Part shown: positions 10,267 to 18,019 of the stretch, piece after piece
Layout of the letters: each line of letters begins with the position of its first letter
Position numbering within the stretch: position 1 is the first letter of the stretch
Assembly: GCF_002285635.2 (NCBI RefSeq)
Contig: NZ_CP023049.2
Location: 3,534,001 to 3,598,000, forward strand
Length of the DNA: 64,000 nucleotides
Direction of reading: 5' to 3'
Origin: Chryseobacterium piperi
Lineage (GTDB): Bacteria > Bacteroidota > Bacteroidia > Flavobacteriales > Weeksellaceae
Translations under genes and position numbers: made by a program
Notes under the pieces: generated by a model
The model's database searches: none
Seen by the model: the letters and a program-made list of their open reading frames with translations, nothing else
What the model was told of the DNA's origin: nothing

Positions 10267-11040
10267 ATGATGAATATGAGAAAAACGGCTAATTTTTTGG
10301 CACTATTTATTTCGGTTTTTATTTTTTCACAGGCGAAGTCTTTAAAGAAAATACCTGCTAAAAAAAATTCCAAAACCATTGTTAAAAAAGTATCTGAGCC
10401 TAAAGTTAATCCTGATTGGGTTGTTATTAATGGAGAGGTTCCTGTACTCATTCCACAAAAGAAGAACGGGAAATTCGGATATGTTAATCAAAAAGGTAAA
10501 TTTTTGATTGAGCCGGAATATCATATCGCTGTTTTTTTTGCAGAAGACTGTAATTTATTGAATTCTCCTAATGAAAAAATCAGAAAATTCGGAACACAAA
10601 AATATGCTACGGTAGAAAAGGACTTGATTTCGTACAGAATTGATCAGTCCGGAAAAAGAGTCTATCAATATAAAAATACAGATTTGGGAAAATGCCAGAG
10701 TGTATTTAAACAACAGCAGTACCAAGCCTATATTTTAAATGGATTTTATGGTATTATTGAACCCTCAAAGTTTGTTAATGCTGCTGACTACAGAGACTAC
10801 CAGATCTACCCTCAATATGAATATTTACATATTATGGAAGGTGATGATGTCTCTAATCCAATGATCGTTGCTTCTCATAATGACCGGTTTGGGGTGATTG
10901 ATGTCCATAACAATATTATTATTCCATTTGAATATTCCAATATCAAAAGAAACTTTAGTTGGAAACTTGGGAAGATGTTTGAAGTAACCAAAGACGGAAC
11001 AAATTACTATTATATCGATTCGAAGAATAAGGCGTATTAG
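10267..11040 (+). CDS. WG-repeat secreted protein
   Basis: A 257-residue protein with a signal peptide (ANFLALFISVFIFSQ) and WG/KWG-type repeats: NGKFGYVNQKGKFLIEPEY near residues 67-85, NGFYGIIEPSKFV, and NDRFGVIDVHNNIIIPFEY. The family is found in surface or periplasmic proteins of unknown function. Three ATG codons are possible (10267, 10270, 10276). A TATTTTTG -7-like box at 10254-10261 ends only 5 bases before the first, so the mRNA may have almost no leader. Confidence 0.8.
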   Translation: MMNMRKTANFLALFISVFIFSQAKSLKKIPAKKNSKTIVKKVSEPKVNPDWVVINGEVPVLIPQKKNGKFGYVNQKGKFLIEPEYHIAVFFAEDCNLLNSPNEKIRKFGTQKYATVEKDLISYRIDQSGKRVYQYKNTDLGKCQSVFKQQQYQAYILNGFYGIIEPSKFVNAADYRDYQIYPQYEYLHIMEGDDVSNPMIVASHNDRFGVIDVHNNIIIPFEYSNIKRNFSWKLGKMFEVTKDGTNYYYIDSKNKAY

Positions 11041-11275
11041 GCAGGATTCGAGATGCGGGTTACGGGGTATTGTGCGATACGGGTTTCGGGATTCGAGTTA
11101 TAAAAGGCTACGTCATATGATAAGAAATAACCTTGTATTCTTTTTGTATGCCTTCTTTTGATTTTCGCTAAATAGCAATACACCAAAACTCAAACCCCGC
11201 ACCTCGCAACATGTAACACGCATTTCGTACTCTGGATCTCGAACCTCTCATCATAGCTTCCATCTCATATATTTT
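11041..11275. repeat. Imperfect inverted, GC-rich intergenic repeat
   Basis: The left part (about 11045-11098) repeats words such as ATTCGAG, TGCGGGTTACGGG and GATACGGG. The right part (about 11185-11250) carries their rough reverse complements, such as CCCCGCACCTCGCA and ATCTCGAA. GC content is clearly above the flanks. It looks like one copy of a degenerate intergenic repeat family. No ORF is present. Confidence 0.5.
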
Positions 11276-11296
11276 TTGTAATTTCGCGGCTGAAAT

Positions 11297-11363
11297 AAAG
11301 GGGTGCTTTTATAGGCTGAGATGATACCCAATGAACCTGGAACAGGTAATGCTGTTTAGGGAC
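11297..11363 (+). promoter_or_regulatory. TPP riboswitch (THI element)
   Basis: The conserved thiamine pyrophosphate aptamer words occur in order: GGGGTGC (11300-11306), GCTGAGAT (11315-11322), TACCC (11325-11329), TGAACCTG (11332-11339), ACAGGTAATGCTG (11342-11354) and AGGGA (11358-11362). It stands 75 bases before the ATG of a TonB-dependent receptor. A small hairpin TTCGA/TCGAA (11366-11382) may be part of the expression platform. Confidence 0.95.
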
Positions 11364-11437
11364 GCTTCGATCTTACGTCGAAATTGTATGATATCTTATT
11401 GATCCCCTTTTATTCATTAAATTTTAAAATTTATAGA

Positions 11438-13579
11438 ATGAAAGGATTATTTTTTTTAGGGCTTACTGCAAGCTCTCTGGGTTTTGCTCAAACTCAAAAT
11501 ACCGATTCCTTAAAAACCAAAGAGATTGAGGCTGTTAATTTTACAAAAAGGCTTCCTGTTGCTAAAGAAATCATTAATGTTCAGAGAGATCTGGATCGCA
11601 GAAACCTTGGGCAGGATTTACCAATTCTTTTAAAAAATCAAACCTCCATTATCTCAACTTCAGATGCCGGGAATGGTGTAGGATATACGGGTTTTAGAAT
11701 TCGTGGTGTTGCAGGAAGGGGAATTAATGTTATGATGAATGGAGTTCCTTTTAATGACTCTGAAAGCCAGGGAACCTTTTTTGTCAATGTCCCGGATCTT
11801 ACGAGTTCTGCTTCGCAGATTGTTATTCAGAGAGGGGTGGGAACCTCGAATAATGGAGTTTCGGCTTTTGGAGCCAGCATTAATGTTATATCGAAAGACC
11901 CGGAAGATCAGTTTTATGTGAAAACCGATGATAGTTATGGCTCTTTTAGTACCTATAAATATTCAGCTGAGGTAGGTTCAGGAAAGTTCTGGAACAATAA
12001 GCTTTCGTTGATGGGAAGGTATACCCATATTCAATCAGACGGATATATAGACCGGGCATCATCCAGGTTAAATTCTTATAATTTTACTGCTTTGTTTGAA
12101 GAAGGGAAGACCAGAATCCGATTGATGGCATTTGGAGGAAAAGAAAAAACCTATCAAGCCTGGAACGGAATAGACCGGAAAACGTGGGAGACGAATCCGA
12201 AATTTAATTATTCAGGGCAGTATACCGATTTGTTTACGGGCGAGGAAAAGTTTTATGATAATGAAACTGATAACTATCGCCAAAATCACTATCAATTATT
12301 GTGGGAGCAGAATTTCAATGATAACTGGCACTTAGAAACAACGTTTCATTACACCAAAGGAAAAGGATATTATGAGAATTATACAAGGGTAGATGAAGAA
12401 AACCAGGAGGAAGATGCTATTCATTACTCTAATTATAACCTGCCAGTTCCTATCATTGATGGAAATCCTCTTCTGCAAACAGATTTTATCAGAAAGAAAT
12501 GGCTGAACAATGATTTTTACGGGGTGGTTTCTACGCTTTACGGAAAGTTTGAAAACTTGGATCTTAATTTTGGTGCGGTAGCTAATCAGTATTATGGAAG
12601 ACATTACGGAAATGTAACCGGAGTATATTTGCCACAAATAGCTGAGTATGAATACTACAGAGGACGTTCTGTGAAAAATGAAGTGGCCGGATTTGCAAAA
12701 GCTCTTTTCCGTGTGAATGATTTTGAGTTTTTTGGTGATTTACAACTTAGAAATATAGATTATGATACAAAGATTTTATTGGCAGGTGATGGAGAAGGGG
12801 CTAATCTAAAGAAAAACTGGTTGTTTTTTAACCCTAAAGCCGGAGTGAATTATAGAATAGGAAATGGAAAGATATTCCTGTCTTATGCACATGCTCAACG
12901 TGAACCGAATAGAGATGACCTGATTGCGAATAATAATGTAAAAGTTGAAAAGCTTCACGATTTCGAAGCCGGTTTTGAAAAACAGCTGGGAAAGGTTTCA
13001 CTGACTGCTAACTTATACTATATGTACTATGTAAATCAATTGGTTTTAAATGGTGAGCTTAATAATGTAGGCGCATTTATCAGAACGAACTCCGGAGAAA
13101 GTTACAGAAGAGGAATTGAAATAGGAGCATTAGCGAAACTTTCAAAACAGTGGGAAGTCTCAGGAAATGTGAGTTTGAGCCAGAACAGAAATCAGGATTT
13201 TAAAATGGCAAATAAAAAAGTTATTAAAGATTTAGGAAATACCCAAATCTCCTTCTCTCCGGACATAATTGCCAATTTGGGGCTCAATTTTACGCCTAAC
13301 AAAAGCTTTCTGTTTTCTTTGATGAATCAATATGTAGGAAAGCAATATCTTGATAATACTGAAAATAAAAATTTACAGCTTAATGATTATCTGCTTACTG
13401 ATTTTAATGCACAATATCAGTTTAGGATTTCGAACAATGATATAGCTTTAAAACTCCTTGTAAACAATATTTTTGATAAGAAATATGTGAATAATGGAGC
13501 AGTTTACAGTGGGCAGCCGTATTACTTTTCACAAGCAGGAATTAATTTTATGTTTGGAATAAGTTGGAAAATTCAATAA
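11438..13579 (+). CDS. TonB-dependent receptor under TPP riboswitch control, probable thiamine uptake
   Basis: The ATG at 11438 gives the signal peptide MKGLFFLGLTASSLGFAQ; an in-frame ATG at 11384 lies too close to the riboswitch. The plug domain contains GYTGFRIRGVAGRGINVMMN and QIVIQRGVGTSNNGVSAFGA. A 22-strand-type barrel follows and ends with FDKKYVNNG and a terminal aromatic strand (GISWKIQ). The product has 713 residues. Import of thiamine or a precursor across the outer membrane is inferred from the TPP riboswitch directly upstream. Confidence 0.9.
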   Translation: MKGLFFLGLTASSLGFAQTQNTDSLKTKEIEAVNFTKRLPVAKEIINVQRDLDRRNLGQDLPILLKNQTSIISTSDAGNGVGYTGFRIRGVAGRGINVMMNGVPFNDSESQGTFFVNVPDLTSSASQIVIQRGVGTSNNGVSAFGASINVISKDPEDQFYVKTDDSYGSFSTYKYSAEVGSGKFWNNKLSLMGRYTHIQSDGYIDRASSRLNSYNFTALFEEGKTRIRLMAFGGKEKTYQAWNGIDRKTWETNPKFNYSGQYTDLFTGEEKFYDNETDNYRQNHYQLLWEQNFNDNWHLETTFHYTKGKGYYENYTRVDEENQEEDAIHYSNYNLPVPIIDGNPLLQTDFIRKKWLNNDFYGVVSTLYGKFENLDLNFGAVANQYYGRHYGNVTGVYLPQIAEYEYYRGRSVKNEVAGFAKALFRVNDFEFFGDLQLRNIDYDTKILLAGDGEGANLKKNWLFFNPKAGVNYRIGNGKIFLSYAHAQREPNRDDLIANNNVKVEKLHDFEAGFEKQLGKVSLTANLYYMYYVNQLVLNGELNNVGAFIRTNSGESYRRGIEIGALAKLSKQWEVSGNVSLSQNRNQDFKMANKKVIKDLGNTQISFSPDIIANLGLNFTPNKSFLFSLMNQYVGKQYLDNTENKNLQLNDYLLTDFNAQYQFRISNNDIALKLLVNNIFDKKYVNNGAVYSGQPYYFSQAGINFMFGISWKIQ

Positions 13580-13653
13580 CGATTATATAAGAATAAAACA
13601 TATTTATTTTCAAATGTTAAAAAAAGATATTTAATCATGAAATTATAGATTTT

Positions 13654-13679
13654 AAGACTGTCCCGGCAGTCTTTTTTTT
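13654..13679 (+). terminator. Intrinsic terminator after the thiamine receptor gene
   Basis: AAGACTG (13654-13660) and CAGTCTT (13667-13673) form a stem around TCCCGG, followed by a run of T. Confidence 0.85.
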
Positions 13680-13731
13680 ATACAAATAAATGTCATAAAA
13701 AGTCATGAAAAAGTTATAAATTTGCTGCCAA

Positions 13732-14460
13732 ATGAATATTTCAGCTTACATTCTAGAATACCTGAAACAATTTGGTACTGTTACAGTTCCAGCCTTTGGT
13801 GTGTTTTCTCTGGAAAACTCTAAGGCAATCATTAATTCTGAAAATGGAAGTATACTGCCACCAGCCAGCCAGATCGCTTTTACATCAGATTATGAAGTAG
13901 AATTAGATGAATTGGTGTCTTTTATCAGTAATCAGAAACAGATCTCAATTGACTCTGCTCAGAATGAATTACAAATTCAAACCGATTTCTGGAAAAAGAA
14001 ACTTCAGGCAGACCAGACTTTAGAGATTCAGAATCTCGGAACCATTTTTATTGAAGACGGACATACTTTTTTCAAAGGTAATAGATTGGCCTCTGGTCAT
14101 CCTGATTTTTATGGTCTGGAAGAGATCAGACTTTCTGATATCAGTAATACTGAGAAACCCATAGGTTCAGAGAAGAGTGATAAAGATTATAAATTTAACA
14201 AGTCTATTCTATGGATTTTCCTGATTATTATTCCTGTTTTAGGTTTGATTTATCTGGCATTTACCCAGCAAGAGCTTCTTTTTGGTAAAAAATCGTTTGA
14301 TAGTGTATCTGTAAAAACGAAAACAAGAAGAATAGAAAAGACCCCGGCGAAGATCCAAATAGATTCTGCACAGGTTAAAATTTCAGATTCTTTAAAAAAA
14401 GATTCATTAATACAATCGACTAAAAAAGGAGGCATACAGCCATCCAAAAAACAACACTAA
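13732..14460 (+). CDS. CCDC81-like prokaryotic HU-domain membrane protein
   Basis: The 242-residue product starts with an HU/IHF-like fold typical of Bacteroidota proteins (MNISAYILEYLKQFGTVTVP, then FGVFSLENSKA). A second such domain follows (DFWKKKL, LEIQNLGTIFIEDG, FFKGNRLAS). One transmembrane segment lies near residues 161-178, and the Lys/Ser-rich tail should lie on the other side of the membrane. The function is unknown; related proteins may tether DNA or cell-wall partners. A TAAATTTG box at 13717-13724 ends 7 bases before the ATG, which suggests a nearly leaderless mRNA. The thioesterase gene follows after 6 bp. Confidence 0.75.
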   Translation: MNISAYILEYLKQFGTVTVPAFGVFSLENSKAIINSENGSILPPASQIAFTSDYEVELDELVSFISNQKQISIDSAQNELQIQTDFWKKKLQADQTLEIQNLGTIFIEDGHTFFKGNRLASGHPDFYGLEEIRLSDISNTEKPIGSEKSDKDYKFNKSILWIFLIIIPVLGLIYLAFTQQELLFGKKSFDSVSVKTKTRRIEKTPAKIQIDSAQVKISDSLKKDSLIQSTKKGGIQPSKKQH

Positions 14461-14466
14461 GACTAC

Positions 14467-14988
14467 ATGGCAAAAGTAAAAAAGGCGTCAGAATCTCTGA
14501 CTATCATGACTAATATTGTTCTTCCGAATGAAACCAATTCTTTAAGAAACCTTTTTGGGGGAGAGCTTTTAGCAAAAATGGATCGTTGTGCATCTATTTC
14601 CGCAGCAAGACATTGTGAAAGAAGGGTTGTTACTGCATCTGTAAATCATGTTTCTTTTAATCATCCAATTCCCGAAGGCGGGATTGTGATTCTGGAGTCT
14701 AAAGTTTCAAGAGCATTTTCTACCTCTATGGAAGTATACGTTGATGTTTGGTTGGATGATCCGATTAATCAGAAGAAAATTCACACCAATGAAGGGATCT
14801 ATACTTTTGTGGCTGTAGATGAGTTCAATCGTCCGATTCCAATCCCTGAGATGCTTCCTGAGACAGATGAAGAGAAAGCTCGTTTTGCAGCAGCTTTCCG
14901 TAGAAAGGAATTATCATTAATTCTTTCCGGAAGAATGAAGCCTTTGGAGTCTGTAGAGCTTAAGAAATTATTCCAAGAGCCAAATTAA
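14467..14988 (+). CDS. Acyl-CoA thioesterase, hotdog fold (YciA/BACH-like)
   Basis: The 173-residue protein has the hotdog thioesterase pattern: MTNIVLPNETNSLRNLFGGE with the catalytic-region Asn and Gly-Gly, then MDRCASISAARH and the NHVSFNHPIPEG strand. Such enzymes hydrolyse acyl-CoA in the cytoplasm. It is 6 bp behind the HU-like gene and probably co-transcribed with it. Its TAA stop lies inside the left arm of the inverted repeat that encloses the next gene. Confidence 0.85.
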   Translation: MAKVKKASESLTIMTNIVLPNETNSLRNLFGGELLAKMDRCASISAARHCERRVVTASVNHVSFNHPIPEGGIVILESKVSRAFSTSMEVYVDVWLDDPINQKKIHTNEGIYTFVAVDEFNRPIPIPEMLPETDEEKARFAAAFRRKELSLILSGRMKPLESVELKKLFQEPN

Positions 14989-15505
14989 ACACAAATAACA
15001 CCAATGATTCGCACAGATTTCACAAATGATTTGTACGGATCTTTTAATGATGACAAAAAATTATGAAGACAGATGTTTCAGAAAATGAAATATCTAGAAT
15101 TGTTTATGAATCTGGATATTTGATTCACAAAAGTCTAGGACCTGGACTTTTAGAGAGTGCTTATGAAGAGTGTATGTATTACGAACTTAAGAAGCATGGG
15201 TTGTTTATTGAAAAGCAAAAAGCAATGCCTTTAGTTTATGATGAAGTTAAACTAGATGTAGGGTATAGATTGGATTTTCTAATTGAAAATAAATTTGTTT
15301 TGGAAATTAAATCTGTGGAAGGATTAAATGATATTCATTTAGCACAAATTCTTACGTACCTTCGTTTAAGCAATTGTAAACTTGGAATGCTAATGAACTT
15401 TAATAGCCTTCATTTTAAGAATGGAGTTAAAAGAGTAATTAACGGAACTTTGTGATTTTGAATTTGTGATATTTGTGAATAAAAATTTGTGTTATTAGTG
15501 TTTAA
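14985..15505. repeat. Inverted repeat enclosing the GxxExxY gene
   Basis: Bases 14985-15005 and the reverse complement of 15485-15505 agree at 19 of 21 positions (core AATAACAC). Weaker similarity continues inward as repeats of TCACAAAT and its complement. The arms frame exactly one gene, 15063-15455. This looks like a small insertion unit without a transposase, or the recombined flanks of one. Confidence 0.65.
15063..15455 (+). CDS. GxxExxY family protein
   Basis: A 130-residue protein with the name-giving motif in GPGLLESAYEECMYYEL, followed by GLFIEKQKAMPLVYDEVKLD, DFLIENKFVLEIKSVE and HLAQILTYLRL. The D...E-K arrangement resembles a PD-(D/E)XK nuclease-like core. The biochemical role of the family is not established. 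The gene is inserted between two ordinary genes and is enclosed by inverted repeats, which fits a mobile or capture-prone module. Confidence 0.85.
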   Translation: MKTDVSENEISRIVYESGYLIHKSLGPGLLESAYEECMYYELKKHGLFIEKQKAMPLVYDEVKLDVGYRLDFLIENKFVLEIKSVEGLNDIHLAQILTYLRLSNCKLGMLMNFNSLHFKNGVKRVINGTL

Positions 15506-15509
15506 ATAT

Positions 15510-16442
15510 ATGAAGATTCTCCTTTTAGATAAAAACCACCCTCTTATTACAGATCAGCTTTTAGCGAATAACTTTATTTTGGAAGAAGACTTTACTTCTT
15601 CATACGATGAGGTTTGCAGGAAGATAGAAGGTTATGACGGCGTTATTATCAGAAGTAGAATCCCCTTAGATCGAAACTTCCTTGAAAAAGGCAAAAATCT
15701 GAAATTTATTGCAAGAGTAGGTGCTGGAATGGAGAATATTGATATTCCGGCTGCAGAAGAACTGGGTATTCAGTTGATCAATTCTCCTGAGGGAAACAGA
15801 GACTCTGTTGCGGAGCACGTAGTAGGAATGTTGTTGATTCTGATGAACCGTCTTTTTATAGCTTCTCAGGAAGTCAAGAATGGAATATGGAAACGTGAAG
15901 AAAACAGAGGAGATGAACTGTTGGGGAAAACAGTAGGGCTTATCGGCTATGGAAATATGGGAAAGGCTACAGCGAAAAGACTCTCCGGTTTTGGATGCCA
16001 AGTGATTTTCCATGACATTCTTCCAGGGTTGTCTGACGAATATGCTTCACAGGTAAGTCTTGATGAGTTAAAAAAATCTGTAGATATTTTGAGTCTACAC
16101 ATTCCTTTAACCGATGAAACTTATTATCTTATTGATGGGAAGTTTATTTCGGAAATGGGAAAAGATTTTTACTTTGTGAATACGGCAAGAGGAAAAAATA
16201 TTCAAACTAAGAGTTTAGTTCAAGCTTTGAAGTCTGGAAAAGTAAAGGGAGCCTGTCTTGATGTATTGGAATACGAAAAGTCTTCTTTTGAAAACCTGGA
16301 ATCAGAAAATGAAGATCTGCAATATCTTTTGGAATCTGAGAAAGTCATTGTAACTCCGCATATTGCCGGATGGACTCATCAGAGTAAAGAAAAATTGGCT
16401 CAGGTAATTGTGGATAAGATTTTGGGTTCTTTTGCTGGCTAA
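15510..16442 (+). CDS. D-2-hydroxyacid dehydrogenase (phosphoglycerate dehydrogenase-like)
   Basis: The ATG at 15510 starts MKILLLDKNHPL and gives 310 residues; the upstream GTG at 15489 falls within the repeat arm and is less likely. The NAD-binding motif is VGLIGYGNMGKATAKRL. The active-site signature is seen in HIPLTDETYYLID, NTARGKNI and TPHIAGWTHQ, giving the Arg, Glu and His expected in this family. It oxidises or reduces a 2-hydroxyacid with NAD(H). The exact substrate, perhaps 3-phosphoglycerate, is not certain because there is no ACT domain. Confidence 0.85.
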   Translation: MKILLLDKNHPLITDQLLANNFILEEDFTSSYDEVCRKIEGYDGVIIRSRIPLDRNFLEKGKNLKFIARVGAGMENIDIPAAEELGIQLINSPEGNRDSVAEHVVGMLLILMNRLFIASQEVKNGIWKREENRGDELLGKTVGLIGYGNMGKATAKRLSGFGCQVIFHDILPGLSDEYASQVSLDELKKSVDILSLHIPLTDETYYLIDGKFISEMGKDFYFVNTARGKNIQTKSLVQALKSGKVKGACLDVLEYEKSSFENLESENEDLQYLLESEKVIVTPHIAGWTHQSKEKLAQVIVDKILGSFAG

Positions 16443-16443
16443 T

Positions 16444-16634
16444 GGCAAAGTCGCAAAATTGCTGAATCGCGAAATAGTTTTTTGAGGTTAAGGATTCACT
16501 GTAGTATTATAATTTTCAAAGTGACCGTATAGTTCAATATCTTCTTATATAAGCTCATTTACATTTTTGAAAATAAATAGATTTTCGATTTTACAAATCC
16601 TCAATTGAACGATTTAACAATTTTACCTTTTCGC
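16444..16634. repeat. Imperfect inverted repeat in an intergenic spacer
   Basis: Bases 16444-16474 and the reverse complement of 16604-16634 align over about 30 bases (shared words AAAATTG, AATCG and GGC at the end) with mostly transition differences. The spacer between them is AT-rich and has no ORF. It looks like a degenerate member of an intergenic repeat family. Confidence 0.45.
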
Positions 16635-16731
16635 CTCCTTTCCACATTTTATGTTAAATAATTCATAATTTGTATAGAGTATTCAATATTTATTTTGAGT
16701 TTTATTAAATTGCCGCTCATTTTTGAAACTC

Positions 16732-17994
16732 ATGAAGAAGCGTAACTTTGTATTTGTTTTAACTGTTTTTTTATTTCTTTTTTCCTGTAAAAATAAATCC
16801 GAAACTAAAGAAACCGTAGCTGAAAACGCTACCGACCTTCCTAACTACGGGAAGGTAGACCTTGATAAGGTCTTTACAAAAGCTGATGATCAGGTTTCTG
16901 ATAAAGCATCACTTGTTCGCTATATTGACCAATATTACAAGAAAGTTTGGGACGCGGGTGACTTAAGCGGAGGAGTTCTTGTTGCAAAGGGTGATGATAT
17001 CCTATATGAAAACTATAGAGGCTTTGGAAGAGAAGGAAATCAAATGCCTATTGATAAAAATACTCCGTTGCATGTTGCTTCAGTTTCGAAAACATTAACA
17101 GCAATGGCGATGATGAAGCTGGTGGAAGCTAATAAAGTAAAATTATCGGACCACCTGACCCAATATTTCCCGGGCTTTCCTTATCCGAATGTTACTATTC
17201 AGACATTGCTGTCCCAGCGAAGCGGTCTTCCGAAATATGAGTACTTTATTACTAAAATTCAACCTGCTCCTGCTGAGCTTTCCAAACCGTTTCTTACGAA
17301 CCAGGATATCCTGGATATGATTATAAAATATAAGCCTGATCTGGCTAGAGATACAGATACTGGCTTTATGTATTGTAATACTAATTTTGCCTTACTGGCT
17401 TTGTTGATAGAGAAAGTGACAAAAACACCATTTCCTCAGGCTATGAAAGAAATGGTCTTCACTCCGTTAAAAATGAAAAATACCTACATCTTCCAGGAGA
17501 AGGATATTCCGACAGCGGCACAGTCATTTTACTACGGTCGTAATAAGTTATATCCCTTAGATCGATTGGATCTTATTTACGGGGACAAAAATGTATATAC
17601 TACACCAAGAGACCTTTTTAATTTTTCAAAAGCAATGTTTTCAAAGGATTTCTTAAAGCCGGAATTAATGCAGATGGTATTCACTCCTTACAGCAATGAA
17701 AAAGCCGGAATGAATAACTACGGTCTGGGCTTTAGAATGAAAGTTTTTGATAACGGAGAAAAACTGACCTATCATAATGGATGGTGGCATGGAACGAATT
17801 CTGTTTTTGCCCATCTTTTAAATTCTAAAGTTACGATAGTGGCTATCGGAAATAAATATTCAAACAGAGTATATACTGCGCTTGCGCTATCAGGATTATT
17901 TGAAGATTTTCCGGTTCAAAAGGACAAACTACATAGTGTGATGAATGACAATCAGGATTCTTTAAAAAACGGACATGAAGTTTTTGGAGAATAA
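16732..17994 (+). CDS. Serine hydrolase, beta-lactamase/class C family, lipoprotein
   Basis: The ATG at 16732 gives a lipoprotein signal with the lipobox ending at Cys19 (FLFLFSC); an in-frame TTG 9 bases upstream is less likely. The class C/penicillin-binding fold is shown by Ser117-Val-Ser-Lys120 (HVASVSKT), YCNTNF as the YxN motif and YHNGWWHG as the third motif. It is 420 residues long. The likely role is an exported esterase or D-aminopeptidase-like hydrolase; beta-lactamase activity cannot be inferred. Confidence 0.85.
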   Translation: MKKRNFVFVLTVFLFLFSCKNKSETKETVAENATDLPNYGKVDLDKVFTKADDQVSDKASLVRYIDQYYKKVWDAGDLSGGVLVAKGDDILYENYRGFGREGNQMPIDKNTPLHVASVSKTLTAMAMMKLVEANKVKLSDHLTQYFPGFPYPNVTIQTLLSQRSGLPKYEYFITKIQPAPAELSKPFLTNQDILDMIIKYKPDLARDTDTGFMYCNTNFALLALLIEKVTKTPFPQAMKEMVFTPLKMKNTYIFQEKDIPTAAQSFYYGRNKLYPLDRLDLIYGDKNVYTTPRDLFNFSKAMFSKDFLKPELMQMVFTPYSNEKAGMNNYGLGFRMKVFDNGEKLTYHNGWWHGTNSVFAHLLNSKVTIVAIGNKYSNRVYTALALSGLFEDFPVQKDKLHSVMNDNQDSLKNGHEVFGE

Positions 17995-18019
17995 TGTTTA
18001 CTTTTGCCTAAACATATTC

